From the NCBI GenBank assembly GCA_017481825.1, contig JAFUOR010000001.1:1-64000 (forward strand): a DNA stretch of 64,000 bases, in the 5' to 3' direction. How positions within the stretch are numbered: the stretch's first letter is position 1; every line of letters starts with the position of its first letter. The notes beneath the pieces are model-generated. The model ran no database searches and was not told where the DNA came from. It saw only the letters and a list, made by a program, of their open reading frames with translations. The DNA is from Clostridia bacterium. GTDB lineage: Bacteria; Bacillota; Clostridia; Christensenellales; Aristaeellaceae. Shown here piece after piece: positions 7,798 through 15,626 of this stretch. The translations under genes were made by a program, and so were the position numbers.

Positions 7798-8565
7798 ATG
7801 TTGAAAAGAATGTCATGGATGCGCTGGGCAGTCGCCGTCATGACCGTGCTGGTGATGGCGCTGCTGGCATGGCAGTGCATCGATATCTATCTGGATGGCA
7901 ATGCGCCCTCCAACCTGGACGCCAACGGCGTGCATCTGTCCCCCGTATACAGCGTGGAGATCGTGGCGGCCCGTCTACAGGCGCTGATGCCAGTGCTGAT
8001 TCTCTACATGCTGCTGGTACTTGCAGCGCTGGTGATGGAAACTGCCGCGGGAACAGCGCCTGCTCAGCGCACGGCCCTTACGCCGCAGAACCGCCTGCGC
8101 CTGATGAAGGCCCGCGTGGCGGAGCTGCCGGAGGCCGCCCGGGCGGAGGAGCGCGTCCGCAAGCTGCTGTGCTCCGCCATCACGGTTGTCGTGCTCTGTG
8201 ACGCAGCGCTGTGCCTGGCCTATCTGCTCAACGGCAAATTTTTTGTCTCCTGGGATCTGGAAATGGTCATGGGGCAGATGCTCCGTCATGTAGCTCCCTT
8301 GGTGCTGGTAGCCTTTGCGACGGTCATCGCCGCCTCTTACGCCTTTGATGCAAGCGTGGAGCGGGAGATCGCCGCACTCAAGGACGCCCCCAAGGCCGCA
8401 CCGCAGGACAAAGCCGCCGTGCGCCGCATTCCGACCAATGCCGTGCGGGTGCTTCTGTATGCCGTAGCTGCCGTGTTCATCATGCTGGGTGTGATGAACG
8501 GCGGTTTGCGGGATGTGCTGGTGAAGGCTATCAATATCTGTACGGAGTGTATCGGCCTTGGCTAA
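7798..8565 (+). CDS. Membrane protein ending in a CD1871A-like CXXC motif
   Basis: A 255-residue protein with about five hydrophobic segments (about 10-30, 62-84, 123-142, 160-182, 217-236) and a cytoplasm-like Ala/Lys/Glu-rich stretch between segments two and three. It ends KAINICTECIGLG, whose CTEC motif matches my memory of the short CD1871A-family CXXC proteins found next to ferredoxin/TlpA genes in Clostridia. Its stop overlaps the next gene by 8 bases, implying translational coupling and a joint role. The CXXC could be a thiol-disulfide relay site. Apart from that tail I do not recognise the protein. Confidence 0.75.
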   Translation: MLKRMSWMRWAVAVMTVLVMALLAWQCIDIYLDGNAPSNLDANGVHLSPVYSVEIVAARLQALMPVLILYMLLVLAALVMETAAGTAPAQRTALTPQNRLRLMKARVAELPEAARAEERVRKLLCSAITVVVLCDAALCLAYLLNGKFFVSWDLEMVMGQMLRHVAPLVLVAFATVIAASYAFDASVEREIAALKDAPKAAPQDKAAVRRIPTNAVRVLLYAVAAVFIMLGVMNGGLRDVLVKAINICTECIGLG

Positions 8566-10045
8566 GATGATGCAATGGATCAGGAGTCACCTGCCCACCC
8601 AGCGCAGGCTCATCCAGCTTTATGCCGCCCTTTTGTACAACGCGCACGTCAAGGGCTTCATCACCGGCAACATCTATACCGGCAGCAGCAAGATGCTCTG
8701 CCTGCCGGGCTTCAACTGTTACTCCTGCCCCGGCGCCATCGGCGCATGCCCGCTGGGAGCGCTGCAAAACGCCATCGCGTCTTCCGGCAGCCGCACGCCC
8801 ACCTATGTGCTGGGCATCCTGCTGCTCTTCGGGCTCACGCTGGGCCGCACCATCTGCGGCTTCCTCTGCCCGGTGGGCCTGCTCCAGGAGCTGCTCTACA
8901 AGATTCCCACGCCCAAGGTCAAAAAAGGACGCGTGACCCGCGTCCTCAGCTGGCTCAAATATGTCATTCTGGCGATTTTCGTGGTCATCATCCCCCTGTG
9001 GTATGCCCTGCAGAGCTACCCGGTACCGGCTTTTTGCAAGTACATCTGCCCTGCCGGAACCTTCGAAGGCGCCATCGGCCTGCTGTCCAATCCGGTCAAT
9101 GCGGATAAGTTCTCCATGCTGGGCATTCTCTTCACCCGCAAGTTTGTGATCCTGCTGGTGATCGTAGCGGCCTGCGTGTTCATCTACCGCGCCTTCTGCC
9201 GTTTCCTGTGCCCGCTGGGGGCGATCTACGGCCTGTTCGCGAAGGTCGCTGTCATTGGCGTGAAGGTTGAAGCAAGCAAGTGCACCGACTGCGGACGCTG
9301 CGTCAGCCACTGTCAGATGGATATCCGTCATGTGGGCGATCACGAATGCATCCACTGCGGCGCCTGCATGGATGTCTGCCCCACCAAGGCCATCTCCTTC
9401 AAGGCAGGCAAGATCACGCTGCACGGCCCGGAGATCGCTTCCGCCGCCCCTGAAAAGAAGAAGAGCATCCGGCGCAGGCGGATCATTGCCTGGTGCGCGG
9501 CACTGGTGCTGCTGGCAGGCGCGCTGTGGTACTTCAACCAGCCTGAGAGCGAAGCTGTGCAGCCGGACAGCGCAGCCACCCCCGCCGTGACGGCCACGCC
9601 CGAAGACGATACCCCCGTGGGACACGAAGTCGGCATGCGCGCGCCGGACTTTACCGTACCAGTCTATGGGCAGGAAACGCCCTTCACCCTGAGCGAGCAC
9701 CGCGGAGAGACCGTGATCGTGAACTTCTGGGCAACCTGGTGTACCCCCTGCTGCAACGAGCTGCCCCATTTCGACGAGGTGTATGAAAAGTACGACGGCA
9801 GCGTGGCGGTGGTGGCGATTCACTCCGATCTGGTGACGGATGATGTGGAGGGCTATCTGGCGAAGTTCGATTATCAGATGCCCTTCGCCCTGGATGAGAC
9901 CGGCGCAGTAATCAAGGCCTTCAACGGCTCCACCATGCTGCCCCAGACGATTGTCATCGACCCAAACGGCATCATCACCTACAATGCGGTAGGCTCCGTG
10001 ACACTGGAAAAGCTCGAAGCGCTGCTGGCGGAGGCCAATCCGTAA
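8558..10045 (+). CDS. Membrane 4Fe-4S ferredoxin fused to a TlpA-like thioredoxin domain
   Basis: A 495-residue fusion. The first part resembles NapH/CcoG-type membrane iron-sulfur proteins: CYSCPGAIGACPLG, CGFLCPVG, YICPAG and CRFLCPLG motifs among membrane segments. A 2[4Fe-4S] ferredoxin module follows at about 242-275 (CTDCGRC and CIHCGACMDVCP). After another membrane segment (about 305-323) comes a TlpA-like domain (about 352-495) with NFWATWCTPC, Cys395 and Cys398. This suggests electrons pass from cytoplasmic donors through Fe-S clusters to an outer thioredoxin. The likely start is TTG 8558, 10 bases after GGAG and overlapping the upstream gene; ATG 8567 is an alternative but lies 19 bases from that site. 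Confidence 0.88.
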   Translation: MAKMMQWIRSHLPTQRRLIQLYAALLYNAHVKGFITGNIYTGSSKMLCLPGFNCYSCPGAIGACPLGALQNAIASSGSRTPTYVLGILLLFGLTLGRTICGFLCPVGLLQELLYKIPTPKVKKGRVTRVLSWLKYVILAIFVVIIPLWYALQSYPVPAFCKYICPAGTFEGAIGLLSNPVNADKFSMLGILFTRKFVILLVIVAACVFIYRAFCRFLCPLGAIYGLFAKVAVIGVKVEASKCTDCGRCVSHCQMDIRHVGDHECIHCGACMDVCPTKAISFKAGKITLHGPEIASAAPEKKKSIRRRRIIAWCAALVLLAGALWYFNQPESEAVQPDSAATPAVTATPEDDTPVGHEVGMRAPDFTVPVYGQETPFTLSEHRGETVIVNFWATWCTPCCNELPHFDEVYEKYDGSVAVVAIHSDLVTDDVEGYLAKFDYQMPFALDETGAVIKAFNGSTMLPQTIVIDPNGIITYNAVGSVTLEKLEALLAEANP

Positions 10046-10090
10046 GGATCGTACCCCAACATGGAATCAATCTGCAAAGGAGTCGGACAC

Positions 10091-11095
10091 ATGGAAAAGC
10101 TCATCTGTTCCAGCTGCGGCGCAACCCTGACGCCCAACACTACCCAGGCCTTTCTGACCTGCGAATACTGTGATACCACCGTACCCAATGCCCACTACAA
10201 CGAGAGCGACGCCAAGGCGGCTGCTATGCCCACGCTGGAGGAGCTCTGCGTGGAAACGCTCCTTGAGATGGGTGAAAGCGAAAAGCTGTCCGAGCTGGAC
10301 GAAAGCTGCTTTGGCAACCCGCTCCTGAGTGCCGACAGCGCCCGCTCTGCCATGGGCATTCCTGACCAGGAGAGAGTGTATCTGCTGTACGACCATGTGT
10401 CCCTGCTGGGCTCGATCAAGGAAGCCTTCGCCCTGACCGACACCGGCCTGTACTACAAATGCGACGGCGATGAGGGCAGCCGCTCCTGGGAGGCCTTTAT
10501 CACCGGCGCCATCTCCTGCGTGGACAGGGATGGCTGGCAGCAGGACGGCACGCTGGAAATCGGCACATCGCTGCGCTTTGAGATCAGCAGCGACAAGGAT
10601 TCCCGCCTGGCCCGGTTCCTGATCGATTTCCACAACCACGTTTACCACCAGCACACAGGAGAAACCGCGCCCGACTCCTGGTCAGCGAACGAACGCGAAG
10701 CAGATGTTCAGGCGGCAGAAGCCGGCGGCATTGCCGCGACGGTGGCTGCTGCGGCGCGCACGCTGCTGCAGCGCTCGGCCATCCAACGCACGGCTGCCCA
10801 GCGCCCCATGGTTCTGCGCACCAATCCGAAGCCTGCGATGTCCAGATATCACACCCGCAAGCAGGAGCCCCCGCGTCCCGCCCATCAGAATGCGCCCCAG
10901 CCCCCGCGCCAGCAGCGGATGGATCGCATGGATCGTCCTGGCGGCATTTCCCGTCCGGCGGGCGGTCCTGGCGGTCGCGGCAGCATAGGCGGTCCCGGCG
11001 GTCGCGGCAGCATGGGCGGCCCTGGCGGACGAGGCGGTATGGGCGGCTCTGGCGGACGAGGCGGTATGGGCGGCCCCGGCAGAGGCAGGCGCTGA
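10091..11095 (+). CDS. Zinc-ribbon protein with Gly/Arg-rich C-terminal tail
   Basis: A 334-residue protein. Residues 5-30 carry a zinc ribbon (CSSCGATL then CEYC). The middle (about 35-200) is a soluble domain I do not recognise, with EVYLLYDHVSLL-like beta segments and ALTDTGLYYK, reminiscent of self-regulating PH-like or YcaQ-type scaffolds but not assignable. From about 245 it is low complexity, rich in Pro/Arg/Gln, ending in tandem GGPGGRGS/GGPGGRGG repeats. ATG 10091 follows AAAGGAG; 45 bases separate it from the ferredoxin-TlpA gene and 24 from the GH31 gene, consistent with one operon. Function unknown. Confidence 0.75.
   Translation: MEKLICSSCGATLTPNTTQAFLTCEYCDTTVPNAHYNESDAKAAAMPTLEELCVETLLEMGESEKLSELDESCFGNPLLSADSARSAMGIPDQERVYLLYDHVSLLGSIKEAFALTDTGLYYKCDGDEGSRSWEAFITGAISCVDRDGWQQDGTLEIGTSLRFEISSDKDSRLARFLIDFHNHVYHQHTGETAPDSWSANEREADVQAAEAGGIAATVAAAARTLLQRSAIQRTAAQRPMVLRTNPKPAMSRYHTRKQEPPRPAHQNAPQPPRQQRMDRMDRPGGISRPAGGPGGRGSIGGPGGRGSMGGPGGRGGMGGSGGRGGMGGPGRGRR
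10964..11091 (+). repeat. Short tandem repeats encoding GGPGGRG
   Basis: About five imperfect 24-base units of the type GGCGGTCCCGGCGGTCGCGG encode the Gly/Arg tail of the zinc-ribbon protein. Such units are prone to copy-number change. Confidence 0.7.
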
Positions 11096-11119
11096 GAACC
11101 TCAAAAAGGAGCGATCGAC

Positions 11120-13114
11120 ATGACATTCTTTGAGCAGCAGGGCCAGCAGGTGATTTTCCGCAATCACGGCGAAACTGTGGTGGTTGAGCCCTGGGGGCCA
11201 GACAGCGCCCGTGTGCGCGCAGTGCTGATGGGTGATGTGGCGGACAACCGCTATGCCCTGTTGGATGCACCGATGGCGGAGGACGTGGACATCGCCATCG
11301 AAGACAACCGGGCCACGCTGCGCTGCGGCAAGCTGACGGTGCTGATGGAGGTGCATGGCTGGAAGGCCCGCGTGCGGCTGACTTTCCTGAACCAGAAGGG
11401 CGAGGTGCTCCTGCGGGAGACCGACAGCGGCAATGCCCTGACGCTGCAATCCCGCAGGTTTGAGCCCATCCTCGGCGGCGACCATGCCCTCACCGCCACC
11501 TTTGATGGCTTTGACGGCGAGCACATTTATGGCATGGGCCAGTATCAGGAGGAATACCTCGACTGGAAGGGCTGCACCCTTGAGCTGGCACACCGTAATT
11601 CCCAGGCAAGCGTCCCCTTTATCATGTCCTCCCGCGGGTATGGCTTCCTGTGGCACAATCCGGCCATCGGCTGGGCAAGCTTTGGCCGCAACCGCACCTC
11701 CTGGCATGCAGATTCCACCAAGCAGCTGGATTACTGGGTCACCTGCGGGGACAGGCCTGCCGATATCAGCCTGAACTACGCCCGCGCCACAGGCTTTGTG
11801 CCCATGATGCCCGAATACGGCCTGGGCTTCTGGCAGTGCAAGCTCCGTTACTGGAATCAGGAGCAGCTGCTCAGCGTCGCCCGGGAATACAAGCGCCGCC
11901 ATCTGCCCATCGACGTGATCGTTATCGACTTCTTCCACTGGCCCCACATGGGCGACTACCGCTTTGACGAGGAGTTCTTCCCCGATCCGGCGGCCATGGT
12001 GAAGGAACTCCAGGAGATGGGCATTGAGCTGATGGTCAGCGTATGGCCCCAGGTGGCCCTCACAAGCGAGAATTATAATGAAATGCTCCAGCAGGGCCTG
12101 CTGGTTCGCGCAGAATACGGCGAGCAGATCGGCATGCGCTTCGTTGAGGACAGCATGTTCTTTGATGCAACCAATCCCCGCGCCCGCAGGTATGTGTGGG
12201 AGAAGATCAAGAAGAACTATTACGATTACGGCATCCGCGTTTTCTGGCTGGACGAGGCGGAGCCGGAATATGGCACCTACGATTTCAAGCAGTACCGCTA
12301 CCACATCGGCAGCAATCAGCAGGTGGGCAATGTCTACCCGCAGCTGTACTCCCGCACTTTCTACGACGGCATGGTGGAAGCCGGACAGGCGAATCCCGTC
12401 AACCTTGTGCGCTGCGCCTGGGCGGGCTCCCAACGCTACGGCGCGCTGGTCTGGTCGGGCGATATCATGAGCGACTGGACGTACTTCCGCCGTCAGGTGT
12501 GCGCAGGCCTGAGCATGGGCGTTGCGGGCATCCCGTGGTGGACGACGGACATCGGCGGCTTCCACGCGGGCAACCCGAAGGACGAGGGCTTCCGCGAGCT
12601 GCTGGTGCGCTGGTTCCAGTGGGGCTGCTACTGCCCCGTAATGCGCCTGCACGGCGACCGCCAGCATGCAGAGGCCGTTTACCGCAAGGATGGCACTCGC
12701 GTGCTGAACTCCGGCAGCGATAACGAGGTCTGGAGCTTTGGCGAAGCAGCCTATCCCATTCTGGTAAAGTACATGCACCGCCGCGAAGCGCTGCGCGATT
12801 ACGTCCGCAGCCTGATGCAGGAGGCCCACGAGGCCGGAACACCCCTGCTGCGCGCGATGTTCTACGAGTTCCCCAAGGATGAGCAGTGCGCCCTTTTGCA
12901 GGATCAGTACATGTTCGGCAGCAAATATCTGGTTGCTCCCGTCATGGAGGCTGGCGCACGCAGCCGCAGCGTATACCTTCCGGCGGGCACCTGGCGCAAT
13001 GTCGATACAGGTGAAACCCTCACCGGTGGTCAGCGCCTGGAAGTTCCGGCGCCGCTGGAGGTCATCCCGGTATTTGAGCGCATGACGGATGGATGCGGGC
13101 GCTCTTCCTATTGA
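11120..13114 (+). CDS. Glycoside hydrolase family 31 (alpha-glucosidase/alpha-xylosidase type)
   Basis: A 664-residue GH31 enzyme, cytoplasmic by lack of a signal peptide. The N-terminal beta-sandwich (about 1-150) precedes a TIM barrel. FWLDEAEPEY carries the predicted nucleophile Asp378, and LVWSGDI carries the predicted acid/base Asp448. VIVIDFFHW and GIPWWTTDIGGF are further family hallmarks. The C-terminus has the usual beta domains (APVMEAGA, VYLPAGTW). WLDEAEP and the WW-TTDIGGF stretch resemble alpha-xylosidase-type members, but specificity is an inference. ATG 11120 follows AAAAAGGAG. It is the last gene of the 7798-13114 run, and its 3' end overlaps a convergent XRE gene by 7 bases. 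Confidence 0.9.
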   Translation: MTFFEQQGQQVIFRNHGETVVVEPWGPDSARVRAVLMGDVADNRYALLDAPMAEDVDIAIEDNRATLRCGKLTVLMEVHGWKARVRLTFLNQKGEVLLRETDSGNALTLQSRRFEPILGGDHALTATFDGFDGEHIYGMGQYQEEYLDWKGCTLELAHRNSQASVPFIMSSRGYGFLWHNPAIGWASFGRNRTSWHADSTKQLDYWVTCGDRPADISLNYARATGFVPMMPEYGLGFWQCKLRYWNQEQLLSVAREYKRRHLPIDVIVIDFFHWPHMGDYRFDEEFFPDPAAMVKELQEMGIELMVSVWPQVALTSENYNEMLQQGLLVRAEYGEQIGMRFVEDSMFFDATNPRARRYVWEKIKKNYYDYGIRVFWLDEAEPEYGTYDFKQYRYHIGSNQQVGNVYPQLYSRTFYDGMVEAGQANPVNLVRCAWAGSQRYGALVWSGDIMSDWTYFRRQVCAGLSMGVAGIPWWTTDIGGFHAGNPKDEGFRELLVRWFQWGCYCPVMRLHGDRQHAEAVYRKDGTRVLNSGSDNEVWSFGEAAYPILVKYMHRREALRDYVRSLMQEAHEAGTPLLRAMFYEFPKDEQCALLQDQYMFGSKYLVAPVMEAGARSRSVYLPAGTWRNVDTGETLTGGQRLEVPAPLEVIPVFERMTDGCGRSSY

Positions 13115-13350
13115 ATCTCCTGCTCCAGGTCATCAAAGATGGGGCTGTCGAAGAACGTTCGCAGCGATATGTCCAGGCCATCGCAAATCTCTTTAATGGT
13201 AACAACGCCGGGGTTCTTACTCTTTCGATTGAGAATGCTGTATACCGTCGAAGGGGATTTTCCCGCGCTGTTTGCAAGCGCATTGATCGCCATATCTCTT
13301 TCCTTGCAAAGCTCGATGATCCGAGCCGCAACAGCTTGCTTGGCGTTCAT
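13108..13350 (-). CDS. Small XRE-family HTH regulator
   Basis: An 80-residue single-domain Cro/CI-type repressor. The HTH reads MAINALANSAGKSPSTVYSIL, followed by VTIKEICDGLDISLRTFF, the typical helix 4-5 region. It is transcribed divergently from the DUF1273 gene at 13472. The gap holds a perfect inverted repeat, so autoregulation and control of the neighbour are likely. Its stop codon lies inside the 3' end of the convergent GH31 gene. Confidence 0.9.
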   Translation of the reverse strand: MNAKQAVAARIIELCKERDMAINALANSAGKSPSTVYSILNRKSKNPGVVTIKEICDGLDISLRTFFDSPIFDDLEQEIQ

Positions 13351-13384
13351 GCAATCCCCTCCCTTCTTCCACTATCATATAAAA

Positions 13385-13418
13385 ATTTGCGATATATCGT
13401 GTGGGATATATCGCAAAT
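13385..13418. promoter_or_regulatory. Perfect 14-base inverted repeat, likely operator
   Basis: Arms ATTTGCGATATATC at 13385-13398 and its exact complement at 13405-13418, with a 6-base spacer. It lies between the divergent XRE and DUF1273 genes and overlaps the -35 position of the latter. Binding by the adjacent XRE protein is an inference. Confidence 0.8.
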
Positions 13419-13429
13419 CCTGACTTTTG

Positions 13430-13438
13430 TGATATAAT
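13430..13438 (+). promoter_or_regulatory. Extended -10 promoter of the DUF1273 gene
   Basis: TGA followed by TATAAT (13433-13438). The -35 position falls in the right arm of the inverted repeat, so a bound repressor would block RNA polymerase. Confidence 0.6.
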
Positions 13439-13471
13439 GGAGGCAGAATCGTACAGGAGGGGAGCTTTACC

Positions 13472-14005
13472 ATGGCTGTTGCGTTCACAGGGCACCGACC
13501 GGATCAATTATTTCCACCACAGCAGCAGGCTGCCACCGCCATGCGGGAACTCCTGCTGACCGTCTGGAAGGAGATCATCCAGCTTGCCAACGAGGGGCAT
13601 ACGGATTTTTACTGCGGCATGATGCCAGGGGCGGATATGCTCTGCGGGTTGGCGGTATGCATTGAGAACTCGCTGCAGCTTCCGTCACAGCAGCTGCACC
13701 TGCATTGCGTGGCGCCCTATCAGCAGGGGATCGCACACTGGAGCAGCTACTGGCAATCGTGCCATGCGGAGCTGCACAGCAAAGCGTCCAGCATTCATTA
13801 CATTTCAGAGCACTACACGCCTACCTGCTATCTCATGTGCAACCGCTATCTGGTCGATCACGCCGACGTTCTGTTGGCTGTCTACGATGGACGCCCCAAA
13901 GGCAGCACCGCTGCCACTATCCAGTATGCCCGCAGACAAGGCAAGAAAGTCATCGCCATCCACCCTAAAAAACTGAAAGCTACCATCATCCCCGCTATTC
14001 CATAG
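13472..14005 (+). CDS. DUF1273 / SLOG-domain protein (YpsA-like)
   Basis: A 177-residue protein starting MAVAFTGHRP, the hallmark of the DUF1273/YpsA group of the SLOG superfamily, Rossmann-like folds that bind nucleotides or NAD-related ligands. GMMPGADMLCGLAV (ligand-binding Gly-rich turn), HYTPTCYLMCNRYLVDHADVLLAV and DGRPKGSTAATIQYAR follow in family order. ATG 13472 follows AGGAGGGGAG. It ends in a terminator, so it is a single gene under the neighbouring XRE repressor's probable control. The ligand and role here are unknown. Confidence 0.88.
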   Translation: MAVAFTGHRPDQLFPPQQQAATAMRELLLTVWKEIIQLANEGHTDFYCGMMPGADMLCGLAVCIENSLQLPSQQLHLHCVAPYQQGIAHWSSYWQSCHAELHSKASSIHYISEHYTPTCYLMCNRYLVDHADVLLAVYDGRPKGSTAATIQYARRQGKKVIAIHPKKLKATIIPAIP

Positions 14006-14006
14006 A

Positions 14007-14042
14007 AATCAGCCGCAAGTCACCCTTTGCGGCTGATTTTTG
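14007..14042 (+). terminator. Terminator of the DUF1273 gene
   Basis: Perfect 12-base-pair stem, AATCAGCCGCAA (14007-14018) with 14027-14038, followed by TTTT. Confidence 0.85.
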
Positions 14043-14067
14043 CTTTCCCGGACTATTCCAACGCACA

Positions 14068-14101
14068 AGAAAAACCGCAGATGCTATTGTTCCGTCTGCG
14101 G
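14068..14101 (-). terminator. Terminator of the GH43 gene (minus strand)
   Basis: Stem CCGCAGA/TCTGCGG (14075-14081 with 14095-14101), followed on the minus strand by a T-run (complement of 14070-14074). Confidence 0.75.
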
Positions 14102-14116
14102 CCTTTCTTCATATTT

Positions 14117-15436
14117 TTACTTCTTGAACACAAACCGCTCCATCCGCGTCAGTTCCCGGTCATGCAGGCCCCAGGAAAGCTGCGTTCGGTCATCATGGAA
14201 GACAAAATACAGCGCATGGCGTCCGGTCACGCAGGGCGTCTTGATGCGCAGGAGCATGTCGTCGCCGCCGAAGATTCCCTCGCCCAGCATTTCGCCCTTT
14301 TCTGCATCATCCAGCCATACGCTGACGCGCCCTGTCTCGCCAAGGCCCCGCAGTTCGAGGATCAGCTCCATGGACGTGCCCGTGTTGTCCGTGCCGAAAT
14401 CGAAGTACTTGTAGCCCACCACTGTCTTGTCCCGCAATTGGGCAACCACCGTGTGGAACTCGTTCAGGTACTTGATCTGTCCGCCGTTTCGCAGCACGCA
14501 GGCACGGTGAGCAGGAGTCGCCTCGTAGGGATTGAGGGCCTTGGAGAAGCCCAGGGAGGTCATCTCCACCGTCGGGATCGTACCGTCGGGCAATATCTCT
14601 ATGCGCTCCACGCAGGCCTGGCGGGAGAAGCAGGTGCCGTTGGTCATCCGATGGTAGAAGATGTACCACTGATCACCCACCTTCATGATGGAGCCATGAT
14701 CGTTGCCGCCGGGGTAATCAGCTCCGTTATCGACGATGTAGCCGCGGTAGGTGAAGGGGCCAGTGGGCTTGTCGGAGGTGGCATAGGCCAGACGGCTGCC
14801 CACACGGGGCGAATAGATGAGGTAGTAGGTATCGCCAACCTTGCGGGGCGAGCAGGCCTCGAAGAAGCAGAAGGGTTCCTCCACCGGGATGATATCCCAC
14901 TGGTACGTGCCAGGCAGCACCGTCACCATGTCTGCAGGATCCACCTGGCACATGTAGCTGCGCTCAAAACCGCAGTACACGTAGACCTTGCCATCGTCAT
15001 CCACCAACACGCCGGGATCGACGAAGGTGCCGTTTTCCGCATGTCCCGCAGGAAGATCATACTTGTAGGTGCTGATGACCTTGAAGGGCCCTGCCGGGCT
15101 GTCCGACACGGCCACGCACCCCCTGCCATAGAAAATGTATGCAAAGAGGTAGTACCTGCCGTCCTTCTCCACCACGTCCGGGGCGTACATCATGCCTCCG
15201 TCATACCAGGTCACGTCGGCAGGATGATCGCCATCCGGCTGGGCGTGGAATACATCGCCATGACAGCTCCAGTGGTCAAGGTCATCAAGGGGCGCAGACC
15301 AGACCTTGAGCTTGCTGTCGCAGAAGTCTCCGGACATGGGCCGGTCATGGGAACCGTAGAGGTAAACACGGTCGCCGAACACGCGGGGCTCGCCGTCAGG
15401 GATGTGCTCCCACAGGGGAAGAATCGGATTGGGCAT
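14117..15436 (-). CDS. Glycoside hydrolase family 43 protein with C-terminal beta-sandwich
   Basis: A 439-residue intracellular GH43-type five-bladed beta-propeller. Near the N-terminus, GEPRVFGDRVYLYGSHD resembles the catalytic Asp blade. MMYAPDVVEKDGRYYLF is the central Asp blade and CFFEACSPRKVGDTYYLIYS carries the predicted acid Glu. GGNDHGSI holds the usual metal-region His. Residues about 310-439 form a CBM6-like beta-sandwich ending in SWGLHDREL. These enzymes release arabinose or xylose from plant polysaccharides; specificity is not determinable. ATG 15436 has AAGGGAG 11 bases away; GTG 15445 is an alternative with too short a spacing. It has its own promoter and terminator. Confidence 0.87.
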   Translation of the reverse strand: MPNPILPLWEHIPDGEPRVFGDRVYLYGSHDRPMSGDFCDSKLKVWSAPLDDLDHWSCHGDVFHAQPDGDHPADVTWYDGGMMYAPDVVEKDGRYYLFAYIFYGRGCVAVSDSPAGPFKVISTYKYDLPAGHAENGTFVDPGVLVDDDGKVYVYCGFERSYMCQVDPADMVTVLPGTYQWDIIPVEEPFCFFEACSPRKVGDTYYLIYSPRVGSRLAYATSDKPTGPFTYRGYIVDNGADYPGGNDHGSIMKVGDQWYIFYHRMTNGTCFSRQACVERIEILPDGTIPTVEMTSLGFSKALNPYEATPAHRACVLRNGGQIKYLNEFHTVVAQLRDKTVVGYKYFDFGTDNTGTSMELILELRGLGETGRVSVWLDDAEKGEMLGEGIFGGDDMLLRIKTPCVTGRHALYFVFHDDRTQLSWGLHDRELTRMERFVFKK

Positions 15437-15473
15437 TTCGTTCACCGCTCCCTTTCAAGTTGTATTATAACAT

Positions 15474-15502
15474 ATTATACACACTTCAGGCCTCTGAGGC
15501 AA
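15474..15502 (-). promoter_or_regulatory. Sigma-A promoter of the GH43 gene
   Basis: Minus strand TTGCCT (complement of 15497-15502), 17-base spacer, TATAAT (complement of 15474-15479). Confidence 0.7.
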
Positions 15503-15552
15503 CCGAAAAATGTGCATTGTTGACAATCTTACAGCCAGCAGCGCCGGTTTTA

Positions 15553-15581
15553 TTGAAAATTTCTCCGTTTTGCGCTATACT
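15553..15581 (+). promoter_or_regulatory. Sigma-A promoter of nagB
   Basis: TTGAAA at 15553-15558, 17-base spacer, TATACT at 15576-15581, 45 bases before the start codon. Confidence 0.7.
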
Positions 15582-15626
15582 GGATGACGGTTTTAGCATT
15601 TCTTTTCAATTTTGAGGAGGTATACC

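Noticed and set aside
5966..7804. A 612-codon plus-strand frame opposite the secreted TlpA-like gene
   Set aside because: Repeated GVGS/HVHG-like composition and no ribosome site; the minus-strand gene has signal peptide, CGPC motif and promoter.
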